Assembly: GCA_026396875.1 (NCBI GenBank)
Contig: JAPLVY010000005.1
Span: 1-64,000, forward strand
DNA: 64,000 bases
Direction: 5' to 3'
From: Candidatus Falkowiibacteriota bacterium
GTDB lineage: Bacteria; Patescibacteriota; Patescibacteriia; Patescibacteriales; UBA12465
The notes beneath the pieces were generated by a model. The model was not told the DNA's origin. It searched no databases and was given only the letters and a program-made list of their open reading frames with translations. Both the position numbers and the translations under genes were made by a program. Shown piece by piece: positions 19,474-29,339 of this stretch. Numbering within the stretch: position 1 is the stretch's first letter; each line of letters begins with the position of its first letter.

Positions 19474-22400
19474 TTACTGAAAAAAGTAAAACTCCTTCAA
19501 AGCGCTGTGAACACAGAAATCCCCCGCTCCACAATCAGCGTTCTTAGTACAAGTAGTAGCCACGCTACCATTGCAAAAATCTTGACCACTCTGAATATTA
19601 GGAATTGTGCCCTGAGAAACTTCCGGCAAATCATCGGCCGTTCCGGGCAAACCAGCGTCGCGGCAATAATAGAAATCATAATTGTAACTGCTACTAAAAT
19701 CCGCATCGCGCCAAGGAGACCAAGTACCATCGGTATTTACTTTTGGCCAGGGATTAGCACAGATAAAAATAAATAATTCAGCACTAGATTTTTTGCCATT
19801 ACCACCAAAATATAAATTATTGCTAGGCATTTTAACAGTTGCGTAAAGCAAAGTCTTTGCGTCGCTGCTTTTGTTGGTAATTCTTGCTAGAACTTTTTCT
19901 GAAGAAGAAGGAACTGTGCTAGTGGTGATAAGCGATACGTCTTCAATCTTAAAATCCCAGGTCCACTGATAGCCATCAACTGGCGATAACGATTGACCGT
20001 CAATGCTCCAGGCTTCCGCGGCAAAGACCTTGTCGCCATCGCGCTTTGTGTCGAAAGCAGTGGAAGAATGAGAATCATCGGATAGATCATTAACCGCCGT
20101 GGAAAACAGATACTTGTTAGGCGTTACTTTAGTGTAATCGATTTCGCAGATATCACTTCTGGTCTTAAAACGGCTAGTGAAAGCCACGTAGGTAGTGCCA
20201 TTAATGACGGTGGTATTATTATAAGCCGGAATGGTCGTTCCGGAAGCGTCAAAGCCGTAATACATCCCTGCACCATCAGCACTAAGTACACCGCTAGCCG
20301 GAGAGACGGTGGAATTATTTCCCTTTACAAAAATTAAGTAGTTAGTATTCTTTGCGAGAGCAGCTTTGGACCTAATTTTCGCCATTGTGCTGGTAGCTGA
20401 ATTAACACTAGCGAAATAGGTGACCGGAGAAACGCTGGCTGGAATCTGGCAATAAACATGACCGGCTGTATTATCTGCCAGAGCATTTTCTTTCTTAAAA
20501 ATGTGAAAAATAGAAGCAATTAATTCTGTGGTGTTTCGATATACTCTGGTGAAAAAATTTCCACCAGGAGAACTTATGGCGACCGGACTGCCAGAAGCAA
20601 CAAAAAGAGGAGTATTGGTGGCACAGTGAAAACCACTTTCGTGTTCTTCTAATAATTTTATATTGCCGCTATTAAGGCTTAACCCGTCCATTTCCCGATC
20701 AAACATCACGCGAATTTCACTATTACGACAAACTCCATCGGTGCCGTTGGTAGGTAATACGGAGTCGACGCTTGGCATTGGATAACAGCAGGAATCAATA
20801 CCGCAACCGTTGGGGCCACCGCCACAATCGGCATTAGCCGAACATCCACAACAAAGACCGCGCGAACCGCCACTACAGGCGCCGCGATCTTTTTGGCAAT
20901 AGAGCTTATCATTTATTGCCTTACAAGAAGAATTCCCATCCTCTCCGGGCTTACAACAACAAACTCCGCAATCTCCTTGGTTGGAAGGAGTAACCGAGGT
21001 AACGCTAGCACCAGCAGAAGTTAAACAAGAGAAGGTGCTGGAAGCAAAAATACTACCACAAGAAGAGGGATCACAAGTATAACTAGTCGAGGTGGCTCCC
21101 TGCTCCTGGCAACTAAGGCCCAAGCTAATTGCTGCTGGCCTGGCAGCGCAACCCTTATCACAATCCGTAAGAGAGGCAAAGTCTCCAGTTATTACTGGGG
21201 AGCTAGAAGCACAACTCTTATTGCCTAAAACATCAGAAGCACAATTATAATAAGCACAGTAACCAAAACCGTAATGATCAGAACCATTGCCGTCGGAGAT
21301 TAAAGTGCCATCGCCACCGCGACAGACCTGATCTTTACCATCAAAACAACAAACTCCGGAGTGTTCCATGCATTCATCTTTGCCAAGAGTTGCACAATCA
21401 ACGCATACGCCTGCGCCATTACCATTAGCAGTTGAACAGAATTGACTATTATGACCGTCGCAGTTACAGGCAGCATCCCGAGAATTTGTATCCGAACCAG
21501 CCGCGAAACAACCAGAACATTTACCGAAATCTGTATTATTTGGGTCAACGCCGGAACCGCAAGAACCAGCGCAAGTTAAAGGAGCGCAACAATCTTGGTT
21601 GCCATTATGCTTATCGCAACAGCACTCACAGGTGGGCGCCTCTTCAGCGATACATTTAGTTCCGTTGCATTGCTCGCCGGCCTGACATGAAGAATCAATA
21701 ACACATTGACCACCAGAACACTTCTCGTCACCGGTACAAGGAGAACAGTTGTCCTGACTGGCTAATTCCGCGATAGTTCCTCCCTGTGCACACAGGTTGT
21801 CGGAAATCTTTATATAGCCAGAACCCTGGCAGGTGGTATTAGAGGAATAAACCAGGCGATACTTACTACCATAAGTGCTTCCTAGTTTTTGACAGAATAA
21901 CTCTGTGCCGTCCTGTCCGCACTGCTTAGGAGTTTGTCTAACACAAGAGCTCCCAGACCAACTATAGCCACTGGGGCAACAATTCCCTTTCTCCACCTGA
22001 ACAATTGAACTGCCGGAAGAACATTTTCCCGGAACGTTGGGGCAAGTACTATCGGTCTGACAAGATCCGATTTCCTTGGAAATCCCGAGACAGCTACCAG
22101 AGAGACTTGTGCTAGTGCCATTCAAAGCGGTACTAAAAGTCCATTCAAAAACTGAACTTTTTATTTCGGTGAAACAATCTGAAGCATCAAGAACACATTG
22201 GCCTTTTTTTGTAGTAACAGAGGAGCAACAAACATTCCCGGATGGACAATCATCATTTTTTGTACAAGCGCCGACCTGAAAATTAACCGGATTACTTTCA
22301 CCGTTGGTATTCTTGACTTTTATCGCCCCAGAAATGGCGTTTCCAGGTACCGTTGCCTCGGTCTTCGCGGTTTTATTTTCCACGATAACCGTGGAAGTAG

Positions 22401-24660
22401 TAACTAAATTATTAAATAAAATATTAACTTGATCGCTGGTGTTGCCAAAATTTTCCCCATAGAGCCAGACCTTGGAATTAACCGGACCTCTGTCTGGATT
22501 AATTTTACAAACCCCAGGAGTAAGTTTGGCATTAATATCAAAATCAAAAAATAGATTGCTCTTGGAAGAATTTATGGTCCAGGTGTCTGTCTTAACGATC
22601 ACATCACTCTTCACTGGATTTATTCCCGCAGGGACTTTTACCAATATTTGTTTATCAGACCAAAGGACATTTTTGCAAACCAAGGGAAAGCTGTAGCTAG
22701 CTTCTTTGCTGCCAAAATAAACATGGCCACCTCCCTGATTATCGCCAAAATTATTACCACTAATAGTTACATACTGATCCACCGCTCCCGTGTCAGGAGA
22801 AATGCTGGTGATTGTCGGGATGGGTGGCAAATCGTTTAATTTTTGGAAGAAAAGAAAATTGCTTTTTGCTTTATTGTTTTTAACAAATAAACCATTATTA
22901 CCAATTGCCAGACCAGGGACAATTGCTTCTCCGGAAGTATCTTTGGTAAGAATATTGTTGTCCGGAATATTCTGCTGATAGTCACCAAAAAAAGCTTGGC
23001 CACCAGTGAGCTTGTTGCCAAAAAAAGTTAACTTTGAATTTGTGCTGACCGCCAGAGGAGAAATTGCACAGAGTCCCGGACGAGAAATTTTGTTGGCGAT
23101 GAAATTATCAATTTTTGGACCATTCGCATCATCAGTAGTATCGGATTCGTCACCGACCTTAACTTCAACCTTTCCGTCTTGAGCATTCTCAGGCACTAAA
23201 ACAATTAATTGATTAGGGATATAAGTAGAACATTGAGGATAAACTTCTGAGGCGCTTTTGGCTTGGATCCCACCAATAACTACTGAGCGATTATTGCTAG
23301 CGTCTGCAATCTTCAGGTCATCCAGATAAAGAGAAGTGCCGTTGGCAGTGGGGCCACCGGCCAAAGAAAACTCTAGTTTCTTCTCGTCATTACTGAGATT
23401 ATCAAGAGTAATAAAGATTGTTCGGCGCAAACTGTATTGACCAGGAGCAATGTCGGCGATTTTTTTGCCATTAAGTAAAACATCTAAAACATTTGCCGAT
23501 TCCCCTTGATAGCTAAACTGTAGTTGGTAAACATGAGCGGCTTCAAATTGCACCTTACCGGTTAAATCATAGACAACTGAAGCGGCTGCCTCTTGGCCGT
23601 CTGGAAGCCCTGGGCTCTGCTGAAATAACAGGGCAGGAGAATCACTGAGAGGATTCTTGGCAAACAAAATTTTTGCTTCACCTCCTTCTTGCAATTCGGT
23701 GAAAGGAGCTACTTTTGCTGGCTCTTGATCGGGGTAACTATTAAAATCATCACTGAACATCGGTTGGTTTTTTGACGGTTTATCAAAGTTTCTACCAAAA
23801 ACCGTTAAAAAATTGCCAGTTGAACCATTTGGAGTCTTCAGATTACAAGTTGACCCTGGACAATCACCGTCTATGTCGCAAGCCTTGTCTTTATTGTTGT
23901 CGCAAAAACCTCCCAAAGGGCTAACATTAAGAATTGTCACCGGCCCTTCACAGGTACAAGAATTGGCATTACAGGAAAGACCTTCCGCACAATTTCCACC
24001 AGTAACGTCACATGAACCATCAGCTTTGGTGCCACAGGAGTCATTATTTTGACCCTTTGCCTCACATAAACAACTATTATTACAAAATCGATCAGGAGAA
24101 CCACAAAGATCATCACTAGGCTGACAAACACCTAGGCTTCCAGCGTTACAGCTAATCGGCGTGGAAGTGGAATTAGTACAATCATAGCCCGCACAAGAAG
24201 AAATTCCGTTGGTGCAGACTGTGTGCCCGCCACAAAAACAAGAAGCTCCAGCAACGCAAGCGCCATTGTCGGTGCTTCCATCGCCGCCATTAGTTGCGCC
24301 CAATAATCGGCTAATCACAAAATAAGCAATTCCCCAGGCAGACAAGATAATAACCAGGCCGATTACCCCGGACCTAAGAATTTTTTTTGCTTTTTCAATT
24401 TGTTCAGTACTACCGTTGCTACGCATCCAGATAAAACCGCCCCAGAGGATAATGCTGACAGCGATAATACCAAGAAACATTAATGATAGATTAATGATTC
24501 TCACCGCGATGTCGATTGGGGTATTGGAAGAAAGGGCGATATTCTGATCAACCTGAGTAACTCCAGTGTCTACCGTCGCAGCTAATGCTGGTTTTGCGAT
24601 AAAAGCCAGAGATATCAGTGCCAAGGAAACAAATAATATTTTGTTAATTTTTTTAATCAT
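19474..24660 (-). CDS. giant Cys-rich surface protein with VirB2/TrbC-like N-terminal module and IPT/TIG and SbsA-like Ig domains
   Basis: N-term MIKKINKILFVSLALISLAFIAKPALAATVDTGVTQVDQNIAL...IINLSLMFLGIIAVSIILWGGFIWMRSNG..KAKKILRSGVIGLVIILSAWGIAYFVISRLLG; TITSISPDTGAVDQYVTISGNNFGD. Confidence 0.85.
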   Translation of the reverse strand: MIKKINKILFVSLALISLAFIAKPALAATVDTGVTQVDQNIALSSNTPIDIAVRIINLSLMFLGIIAVSIILWGGFIWMRSNGSTEQIEKAKKILRSGVIGLVIILSAWGIAYFVISRLLGATNGGDGSTDNGACVAGASCFCGGHTVCTNGISSCAGYDCTNSTSTPISCNAGSLGVCQPSDDLCGSPDRFCNNSCLCEAKGQNNDSCGTKADGSCDVTGGNCAEGLSCNANSCTCEGPVTILNVSPLGGFCDNNKDKACDIDGDCPGSTCNLKTPNGSTGNFLTVFGRNFDKPSKNQPMFSDDFNSYPDQEPAKVAPFTELQEGGEAKILFAKNPLSDSPALLFQQSPGLPDGQEAAASVVYDLTGKVQFEAAHVYQLQFSYQGESANVLDVLLNGKKIADIAPGQYSLRRTIFITLDNLSNDEKKLEFSLAGGPTANGTSLYLDDLKIADASNNRSVVIGGIQAKSASEVYPQCSTYIPNQLIVLVPENAQDGKVEVKVGDESDTTDDANGPKIDNFIANKISRPGLCAISPLAVSTNSKLTFFGNKLTGGQAFFGDYQQNIPDNNILTKDTSGEAIVPGLAIGNNGLFVKNNKAKSNFLFFQKLNDLPPIPTITSISPDTGAVDQYVTISGNNFGDNQGGGHVYFGSKEASYSFPLVCKNVLWSDKQILVKVPAGINPVKSDVIVKTDTWTINSSKSNLFFDFDINAKLTPGVCKINPDRGPVNSKVWLYGENFGNTSDQVNILFNNLVTTSTVIVENKTAKTEATVPGNAISGAIKVKNTNGESNPVNFQVGACTKNDDCPSGNVCCSSVTTKKGQCVLDASDCFTEIKSSVFEWTFSTALNGTSTSLSGSCLGISKEIGSCQTDSTCPNVPGKCSSGSSIVQVEKGNCCPSGYSWSGSSCVRQTPKQCGQDGTELFCQKLGSTYGSKYRLVYSSNTTCQGSGYIKISDNLCAQGGTIAELASQDNCSPCTGDEKCSGGQCVIDSSCQAGEQCNGTKCIAEEAPTCECCCDKHNGNQDCCAPLTCAGSCGSGVDPNNTDFGKCSGCFAAGSDTNSRDAACNCDGHNSQFCSTANGNGAGVCVDCATLGKDECMEHSGVCCFDGKDQVCRGGDGTLISDGNGSDHYGFGYCAYYNCASDVLGNKSCASSSPVITGDFASLTDCDKGCAARPAAISLGLSCQEQGATSTSYTCDPSSCGSIFASSTFSCLTSAGASVTSVTPSNQGDCGVCCCKPGEDGNSSCKAINDKLYCQKDRGACSGGSRGLCCGCSANADCGGGPNGCGIDSCCYPMPSVDSVLPTNGTDGVCRNSEIRVMFDREMDGLSLNSGNIKLLEEHESGFHCATNTPLFVASGSPVAISSPGGNFFTRVYRNTTELIASIFHIFKKENALADNTAGHVYCQIPASVSPVTYFASVNSATSTMAKIRSKAALAKNTNYLIFVKGNNSTVSPASGVLSADGAGMYYGFDASGTTIPAYNNTTVINGTTYVAFTSRFKTRSDICEIDYTKVTPNKYLFSTAVNDLSDDSHSSTAFDTKRDGDKVFAAEAWSIDGQSLSPVDGYQWTWDFKIEDVSLITTSTVPSSSEKVLARITNKSSDAKTLLYATVKMPSNNLYFGGNGKKSSAELFIFICANPWPKVNTDGTWSPWRDADFSSSYNYDFYYCRDAGLPGTADDLPEVSQGTIPNIQSGQDFCNGSVATTCTKNADCGAGDFCVHSALKEFYFFQ

Positions 24661-24672
24661 AAAACTGATCTT

Positions 24673-27357
24673 TTATTTACAGTTTCCGTCATCGCCCAAG
24701 TTTGCTGTCGGCGAACCGAAACAACAAGAAGGAGCACTGTCGGAAGCAGTGCAACTCGCACCGCCGCTTGGCTTATAACAATTCTGATAGATGTCCCTAA
24801 CACCTGATCCAGCTTGAGCATTAAAAGTACTGGCGGAAGAGAAAACAGAATGATTAATCTTTATAATAGTTCGATCCAAAACTCCATTATTTCCAGAGGA
24901 AAGATTACTGGAACCAATCCAGTATCCAGCGGGGTCACCAAAGCTTCTAATGTTCAAAAATTTATGAGTAACATCATTTTTTCCATTACTAACCACTTTG
25001 GAGCCGGTGAGTAAGCTGGAATTTAACATTAAACGATTAAAACTAATACTTACTGGGGTGTTAGCGTCGATACTAGCACTATTATTTGTCGGGGAAATTG
25101 AGCTAATAAGGGGCGCGGTAGCAATTATCTTGTCGCTAATAAAGAAAGACCACTGAAAATTATCCTTGCCAGTAGATCCGCTGGTATTGCCGTTAAAAAT
25201 ACTGACCGGGCCGTCGGAAAAGGAATCTCGATTACCACTAAAAGAATTGCTTGATGCATCAAAAACACCTTTCATGGAAAGCACATCAGACGCCGGGTAG
25301 TATTTCCCTGATGGATTGGTGCAAGATTTGTAAGACAACAAAGAAGAACAAATATTAAATGGCGACCTGGCACTACAGTCGGTATTGGTGGTGCATTTGT
25401 CTAAGTCGGCAGCCAACAGAATTACTTTCAAATTGGAGTTTGCCGGTAGACAGTAGATCTTTTCGCCACAGCCATTTACTCCGCATTCATTATCCGACAA
25501 AAACTCTAGAGACTTATAATCACTAGATAAAGTAAAGGTTCCTTGAACAAAATCCCCAACACATTTATTGCTCTCGCACTTGTAAGAAAGGCAATCTCCT
25601 GGAGCCACACAGTTTTCATTATTGTTTTTTTTGTCACTACCGGCATTAACTAAATAAATAGTATTTTTTGTTTGCTCTGCTGGGCCAGTTAGTGTCAGGG
25701 GGTTCATTTCTTTGCTAAAATTTATTTGAATCGCTGAGTTCATTGGTTGGTCGGGCCTGTCTTGAACGGTCACATTTTCTCCTCCGGCTCCTCCACCAGA
25801 AAATTGAGAAATAGTTAAAGCATCGGGACGACTAGAAGAAATTCCTAAATCGTTACTTTGTGCTCCCGGATTAGCAATTAGAGTTATCGTGTGACCTGTT
25901 GAAGAAACGGTCTTGAGATCAAAATCGGACTTAGAATGATCAAAGAAAGATTGGATTAAGGCAACAGTGTGAAGCAAATCCAAGGAAGAAGCAGGAAAGT
26001 TTGGAAAGTTTGCATCAGGAAAACTTAGATGCTTGCCACCGATAGTAAGCCCATCTGCTGGATGCGGCTTGCCGATGGTTACTGTCCAGGAATTACCAGC
26101 AGCAAAATTACTGACTTTAAAACTGAAAAGGCTAGTAAAGTTTACCGTGCTAATAGCGCCGTCTTTGGTGGCATTGCTTGAACCCAACAATCTTCCGCCA
26201 GCAGAAACCTTAAAGGTACCAACATCATCTATGGCAGTCACCGTTAAGACATCATTGGAAGAAGTGGATACTTCCTGATAATTATTATTGATTGCTAAGT
26301 CGGATAGGGTAACGGTTGTGCCACCACCCTTGGCCACCAAGAAGGACGCATCCTTGGCTGGACCCATTGCTCTTAAAACTTCTATTGTGGCCACCGCTGA
26401 CTGCCCAACCTGAGTACTTACTGTGTCGCGTTCATTATCTGGAGCGGGAAAAACTCCAGGATTCAAAATAATTGGTGGGACCAAATCAACTAGACCATTC
26501 ACGGTGAAATTCCACTCGAGATATGTCGGCTGACACTTACTAAAAATATTTTCGCCACGTAAGTTTTTAATCTGATTGGTGAAGCGGGCTCCGTAAGGTA
26601 CAGCGACATTGGCCTCCCCGAGATATTCTTGAGGGATAACAACGATGGTTTTTTTATCAAAAGATAAACCAACGATGGCCTTGGAAAGATTGGTATTCGT
26701 TGTATTGCAACCCGAGTCGCCGCATGAATTGCCGACATCTTTCTTGAAGATTTGAATAGCTTCGGGATTGAGTTTGTTGCAAGAAGAAGAGCAAGCGCAA
26801 GCCGCTCCGCTGTCATTACGGCAAATTGAAATTGGATCAACTGGTTCCTTGAAGGTCACCATGATTGAAGAGTTTCTGGGAACATTTGCCTTTTCAGCGT
26901 TTGGATAAAAATTTTCTACCACGCAAGCACCAACTGCACCGAGACCAATCTGATAATTTTGTCCTCCGGAAGAGTTTTCACCATTTCCGCCGTTAACACC
27001 GGCGGCAAGTCTGCTCAGAATGAAGGCGGTTATTCCCCAAGATGCTAGAATAATAACCAGACCAATAAGAGCATTTTTGAGAATTTTTTTAGCTAAAGCA
27101 ATGCGGTCATCGTTGCCATCGCTGGTCATCCAAACAAATCCACCATAAATCACCAAGGAAACAGCAATGATCCCCAAGAACATTAGGAGAAAATTGATAA
27201 TCCTCACGGCTACCACTCGCGGGTCAGTGGCGCTCAAGGCAATATTGCTATCTACCTGAGCGACCCCAGTATCGACGGCAGCCAAAACCACAGTTGCTGG
27301 CAAGAAAAAAGCCACTGCAAAAAATAGAGAAATCAGTGGAGACCAGTTCTTTTTCAT
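24673..27357 (-). CDS. large surface protein, paralogous VirB2/TrbC-like N-terminal module plus Ig-like/SbsA-like domains
   Basis: VDTGVAQVDSNIALS...IINFLLMFLGIIAVSLVIYGGFVWMTSDG..AKKILKNALIGLVIILASWGITAFILSRLAAG, aligned with the 19474-24660 product. Confidence 0.85.
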   Translation of the reverse strand: MKKNWSPLISLFFAVAFFLPATVVLAAVDTGVAQVDSNIALSATDPRVVAVRIINFLLMFLGIIAVSLVIYGGFVWMTSDGNDDRIALAKKILKNALIGLVIILASWGITAFILSRLAAGVNGGNGENSSGGQNYQIGLGAVGACVVENFYPNAEKANVPRNSSIMVTFKEPVDPISICRNDSGAACACSSSCNKLNPEAIQIFKKDVGNSCGDSGCNTTNTNLSKAIVGLSFDKKTIVVIPQEYLGEANVAVPYGARFTNQIKNLRGENIFSKCQPTYLEWNFTVNGLVDLVPPIILNPGVFPAPDNERDTVSTQVGQSAVATIEVLRAMGPAKDASFLVAKGGGTTVTLSDLAINNNYQEVSTSSNDVLTVTAIDDVGTFKVSAGGRLLGSSNATKDGAISTVNFTSLFSFKVSNFAAGNSWTVTIGKPHPADGLTIGGKHLSFPDANFPNFPASSLDLLHTVALIQSFFDHSKSDFDLKTVSSTGHTITLIANPGAQSNDLGISSSRPDALTISQFSGGGAGGENVTVQDRPDQPMNSAIQINFSKEMNPLTLTGPAEQTKNTIYLVNAGSDKKNNNENCVAPGDCLSYKCESNKCVGDFVQGTFTLSSDYKSLEFLSDNECGVNGCGEKIYCLPANSNLKVILLAADLDKCTTNTDCSARSPFNICSSLLSYKSCTNPSGKYYPASDVLSMKGVFDASSNSFSGNRDSFSDGPVSIFNGNTSGSTGKDNFQWSFFISDKIIATAPLISSISPTNNSASIDANTPVSISFNRLMLNSSLLTGSKVVSNGKNDVTHKFLNIRSFGDPAGYWIGSSNLSSGNNGVLDRTIIKINHSVFSSASTFNAQAGSGVRDIYQNCYKPSGGASCTASDSAPSCCFGSPTANLGDDGNCK

Positions 27358-27411
27358 GGAAATAAATCTCAGGAAGACACCCCCGAGTTAATAAATAATT
27401 TTTTTGTTTCT

Positions 27412-27440
27412 TTGACGGTCAGGCCTTATTAAGCTATAAT
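27412..27440 (+). promoter_or_regulatory. sigma70-type promoter for rel
   Basis: TTGACG-17 nt-TATAAT. Confidence 0.7.
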
Positions 27441-27530
27441 TTTGGGATAAAAAGAAGAAATAATGAAGAAAAAAAACAAAGCTTGACTATGAATTTATTT
27501 TAACATAAAAAACTAAATTCGTGAAATAAA

Positions 27531-29000
27531 ATGACTGTTGAACGCATCATCAAAAAATTCAACGACAACAACCCCGGAGTGGACTCCGAGATTTTACAGT
27601 TGGCTTACGATTTTGCCGAAGAAGCGCACCGCGGACAGATCAGAAAAAGTGGTGAGCCATATATTAACCACCCTCTACACGTTGCTTATCTATTGGCAGA
27701 AATTAAAGCAGATTTAGCCACTGTGGCTGCAGGAATTTTACATGACGTGCCTGAAGACACCAGCCGTACACTAGATGATTTAAAAAATAACTTTGGTGTG
27801 GAAATTGCCAACTTAGTGAGAGGAATTACCAAGTTGGGAAAAATTAAATACCGCGGGCTGGAAAGATACCGAGAAAATCTCAAAAAAATGTTTTTGGCAA
27901 TGGCCGTAGATATCCGCGTGATCTTTATTAAGTTCTGTGATCGTCTACACAACATGCGAACTCTTGATTATCTTCCAGAAGAAAAGCAACAACGAATCGC
28001 TAAGGAAACTCTAGAAATATACGCGCCAATCGCCGGCATTTTGGGAATTTGGCGTCTCAAATGGCAATTGGAAGATTTGTGTTTCAAATATTTATACCCC
28101 GAAGACTTCAACAAGTTGGAATACAAATATGAGGTTGAAAAAAAAGCCGAACGCAATAATTTTTTTAATCGCATCAAGAAGGATCTTAATCCTCAGCTCA
28201 AAGAAGCAGAAATAAACAATGAAATTGAAGTAAGATTCAAACACCTCTATAGTATTTTCCAGAAGATGAAGACTAAGGATCGTACTTTTGACGAAATTAA
28301 CGACGTCTTTGCCTTACGTGTTATCGTGGAGGATATCAATGATTGCTATAAGGTTCTGGGAATAATTCATACTATTTGGAAACCAAAACCCAATCGCTTC
28401 AAGGACTACATCGCCGTACCGAAGCCAAATGGCTATCGCAGTTTGCACACCACGGTATTTGGCCCAGAAGGAAAACTGGTAGAATTACAAATTAGAACCA
28501 GAGAGATGCACGAAGAATCAATCTATGGTTTGGCGGCTCATTGGCATTACAAAGCTAAACGCCAAGAAAATGTGCAGAAACAACCGGCCTGGATTAAGGA
28601 AATTATTGATATTCAAAAAGAATTCAGCGACACCAATGATTTTGTGCATAAAATCCAATTGGATGTTTTCCATAATCGTATTTTTGTTTTGTCTCCCAAG
28701 GGAGATGCTATAGAACTTCCTGATGGTGCTACTCCAATTGACTATGCCTACGCCATCCATACCAAGGTAGGCAATAGTGCAGTCAGAGCAATAGTCAACG
28801 AAAAAATTTGTCGCCTAGATTATGAATTAAAGAATAGTGATGTTGTAGAAATTATCACCGAAAAAAACAAAATCCATCCCAATAAGGACTGGCTGAAATT
28901 TGCCAAAACCAAAAAAGCTAAAGATGCTATCAAGCAATACGCCAAAAAATCACCATTTGAAAATATAAAAAAGTTTATTCCTGGAATGGGGAGAAAATAA
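27531..29000 (+). CDS. rel: RelA/SpoT family (p)ppGpp synthetase/hydrolase (HD, synthetase, TGS; no C-terminal ACT)
   Basis: HRGQIRKSGEPYINHPLHVAYLLAE, ILHDVPEDT, VPKPNGYRSLHTTVFGPEG, TGS-like AIELPDGATPIDYAYAIHTKVGN. Confidence 0.95.
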   Translation: MTVERIIKKFNDNNPGVDSEILQLAYDFAEEAHRGQIRKSGEPYINHPLHVAYLLAEIKADLATVAAGILHDVPEDTSRTLDDLKNNFGVEIANLVRGITKLGKIKYRGLERYRENLKKMFLAMAVDIRVIFIKFCDRLHNMRTLDYLPEEKQQRIAKETLEIYAPIAGILGIWRLKWQLEDLCFKYLYPEDFNKLEYKYEVEKKAERNNFFNRIKKDLNPQLKEAEINNEIEVRFKHLYSIFQKMKTKDRTFDEINDVFALRVIVEDINDCYKVLGIIHTIWKPKPNRFKDYIAVPKPNGYRSLHTTVFGPEGKLVELQIRTREMHEESIYGLAAHWHYKAKRQENVQKQPAWIKEIIDIQKEFSDTNDFVHKIQLDVFHNRIFVLSPKGDAIELPDGATPIDYAYAIHTKVGNSAVRAIVNEKICRLDYELKNSDVVEIITEKNKIHPNKDWLKFAKTKKAKDAIKQYAKKSPFENIKKFIPGMGRK

Positions 29001-29030
29001 TCTTCGTTTGAACAAAAACTAGAAATAAAC

Positions 29031-29062
29031 AAAAAAGAACCGCCTTAAAAGCGGTTCTTTTT
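29031..29062. terminator. bidirectional terminator between rel and rpsU
   Basis: AAAAAAGAACCGCcttaaaaGCGGTTCTTTTT. Confidence 0.85.
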
Positions 29063-29082
29063 ATATTTGACGAATCTAATGA

Positions 29083-29322
29083 TTAACGGTTGTTATTCAT
29101 CTGGTCTTCTGGCAATTTGCCGGTCTTGCGCAAGAATTGCTTTTCTTTGCTGAGCTTCATGCTCGTCAAAGCAGAAATTTTCAATTGGCGTTTGTTTTTC
29201 TTCGGTTTCAAGTGTTGAATAGAGCGAGCCTTCTCAAGCCTTTTGCTATTCTTCAAGCCTTTCTTGAATTTTCTCAAGAAACTCTCAAAACTTTCACCGG
29301 GTTTTCGTTTAAAATCAGCCAT
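29083..29322 (-). CDS. rpsU: 30S ribosomal protein bS21
   Basis: MADFKRKPGESFESFLRKFKKGLKNS; ATG at 29322 preceded by GGGAGGTGG SD (shorter than supplied ORF). Confidence 0.85.
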   Translation of the reverse strand: MADFKRKPGESFESFLRKFKKGLKNSKRLEKARSIQHLKPKKNKRQLKISALTSMKLSKEKQFLRKTGKLPEDQMNNNR

Positions 29323-29339
29323 AAAATCCACCTCCCTTT

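Noticed and set aside
19497-24131. Many antisense/alternate-frame ORFs inside the giant surface-protein genes (e.g. 19887-20090, 21300-21548, 23937-24131)
   Set aside because: Alternate-frame shadows of repetitive Cys/Ser/Thr-rich coding sequence.
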